The notes beneath the pieces were generated by a model. It did no database searches, was not told where the DNA came from, and saw only the letters and a program-made list of their open reading frames with translations. The translations under genes were made by a program, and so were the position numbers. This document shows positions 59,163-64,000 of a DNA stretch of 64,000 nucleotides, piece after piece. The DNA lies in assembly GCF_000210095.1 (NCBI RefSeq), contig NC_021039.1, positions 1,482,840 to 1,546,839 of the forward strand. The letters run 5' to 3'. How positions within the stretch are numbered: the stretch's first letter is position 1; every line of letters begins with the position of its first letter. Source of the DNA: Ruminococcus champanellensis 18P13 = JCM 17042 (GTDB lineage: Bacteria > Bacillota > Clostridia > Oscillospirales > Ruminococcaceae).

Positions 59163-59786
59163 ATGCCGCCAAAATATAAATTTACACGGGAAGAAATGAT
59201 AGACGCTGCTGTGCGTGTGACCCGGATTAAGGGGATCGACGCAGTGACCGCCAGAGACATTGCCGATGAGCTGGGAGTGTCTACCCAGCCGATTTTCACC
59301 TGTTTTCACACCATGGAAGAGGCCAAGCGGGAAATTCGTTGCGCAGCAGAGCGGATTTATCGGGGTTATGCAGAACGGGGACTGGGTATGCCCATTCCAT
59401 TTTACGGCTTCGGCATGCAGTATATCCGTTTTGCACGGGAAGAGCCAGAGCTTTACAAGCTGCTGTTTCTGACGCCGGCAGAGAGCGAAAACGGCGGAGC
59501 CATGGGTGCCATGCATCGGTCACAGGAGCTGCTGCGTACCTGTTTGCAGCAGGTGTATCATCTGGATGCGGCGGCTGCGGATCTGTACTTCCGGGATGTG
59601 TGGCTCATGACTCACGGAATCGCAACCTTGATTGTGACCGGAGGGTGTACCTACACGGAGGAGGAAATCAGTTCCATGATGACCGGCATCAGCATCAGTA
59701 TCTGCAAGGCCATCAAGGAAGTACCGGGATTTGTGGAGGGCAGCTTTGACCGGGATACAGAGTTTCGGAAGCTGGTTGCAGAGTAA
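59163..59786 (+). CDS. TetR-family transcriptional regulator
   Basis: A 207-residue regulator. The N-terminal helix-turn-helix is FTREEMIDAAVRVTRIKGIDAVTARDIADELGVSTQPIFTCF. The C-terminal ligand domain has the TetR_C-like region MTHGIATLIVTGGCTYTEEEI. GGAGCGGAGGAGCGG lies upstream of the ATG at 59163. It heads a four-gene operon with a small membrane protein, a GyrI-like protein and a TIGR04076-type protein, and its promoter holds a perfect dyad. The inducer is unknown; a small amphipathic compound would fit the GyrI-like partner. Confidence 0.87.
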   Translation: MPPKYKFTREEMIDAAVRVTRIKGIDAVTARDIADELGVSTQPIFTCFHTMEEAKREIRCAAERIYRGYAERGLGMPIPFYGFGMQYIRFAREEPELYKLLFLTPAESENGGAMGAMHRSQELLRTCLQQVYHLDAAAADLYFRDVWLMTHGIATLIVTGGCTYTEEEISSMMTGISISICKAIKEVPGFVEGSFDRDTEFRKLVAE

Positions 59787-59789
59787 ACC

Positions 59790-60059
59790 ATGCAGACGTT
59801 TCTGATGCGGGCAATGCCCTGGATTGTCATAGCACTGTGCCTGGTATTGGGTATCTCGCTGCATCTGCGGCAGAAGGCGGATCGCCGGCGGCATCCGGAG
59901 CGCCAGCAACAGCAGGACAGCCGGATCAACGAAGGTGCCTGCATCGGCATGTGCGTGGGTGTGGCTGCGGCATCGGTCATAGGGCTCAATTACGGAATGG
60001 CATTGGGCACAGGCGCTTTGATCGGTGCGCTGATCGGCAGCCGGATCCGGAAATCATGA
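59790..60059 (+). CDS. Small membrane protein with glycine-rich segment
   Basis: An 89-residue protein with an N-terminal membrane segment (AMPWIVIALCLVLGISLHL), a charged arginine/glutamine linker and a second hydrophobic, glycine-zipper-like segment (GLNYGMALGTGALIGALIGS). It begins three bases after the tetR stop. Function unknown; such proteins may oligomerise in the membrane. Confidence 0.65.
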   Translation: MQTFLMRAMPWIVIALCLVLGISLHLRQKADRRRHPERQQQQDSRINEGACIGMCVGVAAASVIGLNYGMALGTGALIGALIGSRIRKS

Positions 60060-60099
60060 TCCGGCAAATAGGGCGGCAGCATAAAGGGGAGACGGCGGA

Positions 60100-60780
60100 A
60101 TGCCACTGGATTTGAAAAAAGCCCATAGGGAATTTTATATGGCAACCAATCAGCCGATGATCGTGACGGTACCGGCGGTACATTACGCAGTGGTGCGTGG
60201 AGTCGGGGAATCCAGCCTGAAAAACAGTTTTTTCAAGCAGGCGGTCATGATCCTGTACGCAGTGGGTCGCACTTTAAAAATGAGTTACCGGACAGCTCAT
60301 CAGATCGACGGGTTTGTGCCCTATGTGTTGCCGCCCTTGGAAAGATTCTGGTACAAGAGCCAGGAGGGGAGATCGGATGCAGCCGGAACGGGCATGCTAT
60401 ATTGGACATTGGCAAGTCGGTTACCGGATTTTGTGACCCGGGCGGATTTTGACTGGGCAGTGCAGCATACAACGGAGCAGCGGGATATGGACTGTGCCTA
60501 TGCCAGGTTTGTGACCATGGAGGAGGGGCTGTGCGTCCAGTGCCTGCACATTGGTTCTTATGCGGAACGGGCTCGCACCATTGAGCGGATGCATCACTTC
60601 CTTGGGGCAAATGGCTATGCCTTTGATCTGACGGAGCAAAGACAGCACCACGAGATTTATCTGTCGGATGCGAGAAAGATTCCGCCGGATCGTTTGCGAA
60701 CCCTGCTGCGGCAGCCGATCCGGATGCGGCAAAAGGAGGAATTGTATGAAGAAGTGGTATGCGGAGGAATACGAATTTGA
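60100..60780 (+). CDS. GyrI-like small-molecule-binding protein
   Basis: A 226-residue protein of the GyrI-like family: VTVPAVHYAVVRGVGE at the start, a central YRTAHQIDGFVPYVLPPLERFWY and LCVQCLHIGSYAERARTIERMHHFL. These proteins bind cationic or hydrophobic compounds, either free-standing or fused to AraC/MerR regulators. GGGGAGACGGCGGA lies before the ATG. Its end overlaps the next gene by 35 bases, so they are translated together. Confidence 0.85.
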   Translation: MPLDLKKAHREFYMATNQPMIVTVPAVHYAVVRGVGESSLKNSFFKQAVMILYAVGRTLKMSYRTAHQIDGFVPYVLPPLERFWYKSQEGRSDAAGTGMLYWTLASRLPDFVTRADFDWAVQHTTEQRDMDCAYARFVTMEEGLCVQCLHIGSYAERARTIERMHHFLGANGYAFDLTEQRQHHEIYLSDARKIPPDRLRTLLRQPIRMRQKEELYEEVVCGGIRI

Positions 60781-61099
60781 AATTGAAGTGGCTGGCTTTT
60801 TGCGGGGAAAGCATACCGAGCGGTATTGCCGGAACGGTGAGGAGATCGGCGACAAATACACCTGTACTTATGGCTGTCCGGTGAATCAGGACGGCTACGG
60901 CATCTGTCCGAAAGCAATGCTGGTGCTGTATCCGAAGATGGAGGCGATCCGGGCAGGCGGTGATCTGGAGCGGATCGGAGGAGACGGCCGCTATCAGACT
61001 ACTGTGGTCTGTCCGGATGGCTGTGTGTTGTTCCGGCTGACTGCAACCCCCTTGGGCAATGAAAACTTTTTTACCGGGCACTTTTTTGATTCAGACTAA
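60746..61099 (+). CDS. TIGR04076-family protein
   Basis: A 117-residue protein starting inside the 3' end of the GyrI-like gene (AAAGGAGG, ATG at 60746). Conserved features are a first cysteine in ERYCRNGEEIGDKYTC, GYGICPKAMLVLYPKMEAI and VVCPDGCVLFRLTAT. The pattern fits the small TIGR04076 family found in anaerobes, whose function is unknown; the paired cysteines suggest metal binding. Confidence 0.75.
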   Translation: MKKWYAEEYEFEIEVAGFLRGKHTERYCRNGEEIGDKYTCTYGCPVNQDGYGICPKAMLVLYPKMEAIRAGGDLERIGGDGRYQTTVVCPDGCVLFRLTATPLGNENFFTGHFFDSD

Positions 61100-61114
61100 T
61101 ATCAGAGCATACAT

Positions 61115-61153
61115 AAAAACAGGCTATCCGAGTGTATTCGGATAGCCTGTTTT
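61115..61153. terminator. Bidirectional terminator
   Basis: AAAACAGGCTATCCGA and TCGGATAGCCTGTTTT form a perfect 16-bp stem with A and T runs on both sides, serving the TetR operon and the convergent AraC gene. Confidence 0.92.
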
Positions 61154-61168
61154 GACGCTAAGGCAAGA

Positions 61169-62056
61169 TTACTGGGCAGACTTGCCGACATTGTTCCGTT
61201 CCCGATTCCGGTAAGCGGAGGGGGTGACCCCGGCGGTCTGCCGGAACATGCGGCTGAAATAATTCTGATCCTCAAAGCCGCAGTTCCAGGCGATTTCGCC
61301 GATGGGAAGCTGTGTGTTCTGGAGCAGCTGTTGGGCTTTCTGGATCCGCAGATTGGTTATGTAGGCGTTGGGGGACACGCCGTATGCTTCCTTGAACAGA
61401 CGGCTGAACTGCCGCTGGGAATAGCCGGACATCTGTGCCAGCTCCGCTACACTGATGCTGCTGCAAAAATGTCCTTCCATGTAGGCGGTGGCGGCGGCAA
61501 GCTGCATGACGCATCGGTGCTGCTCCGTATTAGTCAGCTGGTATAGCCGGGAAAGCCGGACGCAAAGCTGCAGAAAGCAGGCGTAGCAATAGGTCTGCCA
61601 TCCCTCCTGCTTCCGGTTGTACTCGGTGATCATGTCCCGGATCATGGCCTTGACTGCGGCAAATTCCTGACTTTGGAGATGCAGCCGGCTGGAAAAACGG
61701 TGATTCTGCAAATAGTGGGGCGCAACTACGAACAGTGCCTGGAAACCGGGGGACTGGCGGATGTTGTAAATGTGTTCAAACAGCACCTCCGGCCGGAACA
61801 TGATGTTGCAGATCCGAAAATCGCTGACCCCGGTGAAGCCGTGCTCCGTATCCTGGTTGATGACAAACACATCCCCCTTGGAGATGGGGTAATGCTCCGT
61901 GCCTACGGTATGCTCCGCACTGCCCTCCAGCACGATGACCAGTTCCGAAAAGTCCTCATGACTGTGCAGATAGCACTCGGAATCATGGTAGCCGTATTGA
62001 ATGAAAAACGGGAAGTCTTCAGATTTTGTAAAGATCCACAGCGGCAGACGTATCAT
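61169..62056 (-). CDS. AraC-family regulator with cupin sensor domain
   Basis: A 295-residue regulator. The N-terminal cupin domain (HSHEDFSELVIVLEG, GDVFVINQDTEHGF) probably binds a sugar. The C-terminal pair of helix-turn-helix motifs is SISVAELAQMSGYSQRQFSRLFKEAYGVSPNAYI and IGEIAWNCGFEDQNYFSRMFRQTAGVTPSAYR. GGGGGAG lies before the ATG at 62056. It is divergent from a secreted GH43-type gene, which it probably activates in response to a plant-cell-wall sugar. Confidence 0.9.
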   Translation of the reverse strand: MIRLPLWIFTKSEDFPFFIQYGYHDSECYLHSHEDFSELVIVLEGSAEHTVGTEHYPISKGDVFVINQDTEHGFTGVSDFRICNIMFRPEVLFEHIYNIRQSPGFQALFVVAPHYLQNHRFSSRLHLQSQEFAAVKAMIRDMITEYNRKQEGWQTYCYACFLQLCVRLSRLYQLTNTEQHRCVMQLAAATAYMEGHFCSSISVAELAQMSGYSQRQFSRLFKEAYGVSPNAYITNLRIQKAQQLLQNTQLPIGEIAWNCGFEDQNYFSRMFRQTAGVTPSAYRNRERNNVGKSAQ

Positions 62057-62218
62057 ATTTCTCCCCCTTCCGGTTGTATGCTTCTATTGTAGCATGGAGT
62101 CTGGAGCCTGTCAATGCCATGTCTGTTTTGTGCTAAAAATCGGACAGCATCCTTCTACCGCCCTGCATTTGGATGTGCTATACTGATTATATCACCATAC
62201 AAAGGGCAGGAGGGTATT

Positions 62219-64000
62219 ATGAAAAAACGAGCATTTGCATACGCAGCGGCGGCAGCATTGTCTCTGACGCTGTGCTTCGGAACGTATCCCGCATCCCGGC
62301 TCACTGCCGGATCCATTGCAGAAGCCGCAGAGGAGGCGAGTACCATCGCAAACAGTCAGATCAGCACCAACCAGTTTAAAAATATCAATTACAACAACCC
62401 GATTTCCCCGGCATTTTTCTGTGCCGACCCCACCGCAGTGGAGTATAACGGCAGGCTGTACCTGTTTGGCACCAACGACCACCAGCAGTTTGAGGTCAAG
62501 GGCTCCGAGGTGGATAATACCTATGAGCAGATCAAGTCTCTGGTGGTGCTTTCTACAGATGATATGGTAAACTGGACTTATCATGGGGAGATTCATGTGG
62601 ATCAGGTTGCTCCCTGGATCACCAACTCCTGGGCTCCCTCCATTGTTTCCCGGGTGGAGGATGACGGACTGACCCACTTTTATCTGTATTTCTCCAACAA
62701 CGGTCTGGGTGTGGGCGTGATCACCGCAACGGATCCGCTGGGCCCCTGGACGGATCCCCTGGGCAAGCCTCTGATTTCCACTTCCACCCCCGGACTGAAT
62801 GGCTGCCCCAACCCTTTTGACCCGGGTGCAGTGATCGATGAGAACGGCGTGGGCTGGCTGTCCTTCGGTGCCGGAAAGGCACCCGGCGGCACAGATTATA
62901 TGCCCGGCTCTGCCCGGATCGTCCGGCTAGGGGAGGATATGGTTTCCTTCGACAGCGACTTTCAGAACATTCCGGCACCCTATTTGTTTGAGGCAAGCGA
63001 GCTGAATTACATCAACGGCACCTATGTGTATACCTACAATACGGATTGGTCGGATCATTCCAAGCAGTGGGAGTACGACTGTGATCCCCCTTCCGGATGC
63101 AGCATGGTGTACATGACCACCAAGACCCCCTTGGATCCGGACAGCTGGGTTATGCGGGGCGAATGCTTCCAGAACCCGGGGCAGAGCGGTTTTGATTACT
63201 CCAACAACCACACTCACATGCAGAAGTTCCGGGATCAATACTATATGTTCTATCATACCCTGATGCTGAAGCAGGGTATGGGCATCAAGGGCAGCTACCG
63301 CAGCATGCAGGTGGATCGGATCAGTGTGGATGAGGACACAGTGACCATCACAAAAACCGGCGGCACGAAAAAGGGTGTACAGACCATCCAGGGGGTAGAC
63401 CCCTTTGCAGTGCAGAATGCCGCTTCTTTAAACAATACAGCGGATATGGTATACAACACTGACAGCATGCAGAACCCATACCTCATTAGCGATGCAGCCG
63501 GTGCCTGGAGCAGCGTCCGCAGCGTGACCTTTACCGGCTCCAGAGTACCTGCACAGCCCACGGTGGATCCGGCGGACTATGTGCTGACCAAGGTGGATAC
63601 CATTACATATCAGATCTCCGTGACGGATGTGGACAAAGCCACTACTCTGTCCATGCATCCATCCACCAAGGCGGGGACGGACTGCACCGGCACAGCGGAG
63701 ATCACCGGCACCGGGAATTACACCATTACCTGTGACATGGGTGGTGCGGAAGGTATGTTCAACATGGGCTACTTTACTGCATCCGATGATGCGCAGATCA
63801 CCTTTACCATTGATACCATGCTGGTAAACGGCACCTATGCCTTTGACCTGTCCACGGAGCTGACCAATACCCGGGAATGGGCGGACGGTCTGCGGAATAT
63901 CTGGAACGGCTTTTCCGATGGGGACACGGTATACACCGGCGAAAATGCTGCATTCCGCTACAGCAAGTCTGCGGATACAATTCAGCTTTATACCGGAGAA
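62219..64000 (+). CDS. Secreted GH43-type glycoside hydrolase (3' end outside window)
   Basis: The first 594 codons are open to the window edge. A signal peptide (about residues 1-37, ending near IAEAAEE) precedes a five-bladed propeller of glycoside hydrolase family 43. The catalytic residues expected are present: ADPTAVEYNGRLYLFGT (general base Asp), NPFDPGAVIDENG (Asp) and YLFEASELNYINGTYVY (general acid Glu). From about residue 430 a further beta-rich region begins that may be a carbohydrate-binding domain. GH43 enzymes release arabinose or xylose from hemicellulose. AGGAGGG sets the start at 62219; TATACT at 62179 lacks a good -35 box, consistent with activation by the divergent AraC regulator. 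Confidence 0.87.
   Translation, partial: MKKRAFAYAAAAALSLTLCFGTYPASRLTAGSIAEAAEEASTIANSQISTNQFKNINYNNPISPAFFCADPTAVEYNGRLYLFGTNDHQQFEVKGSEVDNTYEQIKSLVVLSTDDMVNWTYHGEIHVDQVAPWITNSWAPSIVSRVEDDGLTHFYLYFSNNGLGVGVITATDPLGPWTDPLGKPLISTSTPGLNGCPNPFDPGAVIDENGVGWLSFGAGKAPGGTDYMPGSARIVRLGEDMVSFDSDFQNIPAPYLFEASELNYINGTYVYTYNTDWSDHSKQWEYDCDPPSGCSMVYMTTKTPLDPDSWVMRGECFQNPGQSGFDYSNNHTHMQKFRDQYYMFYHTLMLKQGMGIKGSYRSMQVDRISVDEDTVTITKTGGTKKGVQTIQGVDPFAVQNAASLNNTADMVYNTDSMQNPYLISDAAGAWSSVRSVTFTGSRVPAQPTVDPADYVLTKVDTITYQISVTDVDKATTLSMHPSTKAGTDCTGTAEITGTGNYTITCDMGGAEGMFNMGYFTASDDAQITFTIDTMLVNGTYAFDLSTELTNTREWADGLRNIWNGFSDGDTVYTGENAAFRYSKSADTIQLYTGE

Noticed and set aside
58914-59172. An 85-codon minus-strand frame between the divergent operons
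   Set aside because: It runs across the TetR promoter and operator, has no ribosome-binding site and no recognisable domain.

Overview
The window looks like a moderately GC-rich, anaerobic, fibre-degrading member of the Clostridia, most likely Ruminococcus or a close relative (Oscillospiraceae). The evidence is a dockerin-bearing secreted beta-helix protein, a secreted GH43-type glycosidase, a HydE maturase for [FeFe] hydrogenase, sporulation genes (sigK fragment, gerW, spoIIP) and the usual Firmicutes order site-2 protease-scpA-scpB-DUF2953-gerW-dacF-rluB. This is judged from gene content only; no database search was possible.

Layout. 1-2480: AT-rich end of a mobile element (HUH Rep protein, small genes, tandem-HTH regulator) that interrupts a sigK-type sporulation sigma factor gene. 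The N-terminal part of sigK remains at 2457-2813. 2.9-7.1 kb: membrane protein, dockerin protein, XRE-membrane regulator, cysteine desulfurase. 7.2-7.45 kb: tRNA-Leu and tRNA-Gly. 7.5-13.9 kb: long minus-strand housekeeping operon. 14.1-17.8 kb: rpmB, then a three-gene biotin-dependent transcarboxylase-like operon behind a structured leader. 17.9-23.2 kb: metA, envelope proteins, polysaccharide deacetylase, spoIIP, papain-like amidase, tRNA-Arg. 23.3-31.9 kb: an AgrC/AgrA-like two-component system divergent from a 2,085-residue modular secreted GLUG protein, with LytTR-type repeats just upstream of the large gene's promoter. 32-36 kb: small accessory genes and hydE. 36.1-38.7 kb: greA-lysS.

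38.2-51.4 kb is a decayed integrative conjugative element (ICE) at the 3' end of lysS. A 19-bp exact direct repeat (38190-38208 and 51398-51416) marks its ends. The distal repeat regenerates a lysS stop codon right after the catalytic core, so the C-terminal tRNA-binding (EMAPII-like) domain of the present LysRS appears to have arrived with the element. Inside are a ParA fused in frame to a methylase/helicase protein by an internal deletion, a group II intron in the helicase Walker A codon, a fused HipB-HipA-like protein with a palindromic operator, a truncated integrase and a zinc-ribbon-array protein. Relaxase and type IV secretion genes are absent.

51.7-64 kb: FliB-like and TtcA proteins; a secreted protein with three FtsX-like permeases, two of them a tandem mosaic duplication, and no ATPase; a TetR operon with a dyad operator; and an AraC regulator divergent from a GH43 gene that runs off the window.

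The observations most worth following are the element-borne LysRS domain, the sigK-interrupting element, the mosaic permease operon, the LytTR-GLUG locus, the structured leader of the transcarboxylase operon, and two genes whose Shine-Dalgarno sequence is separated from the start codon by a hairpin.
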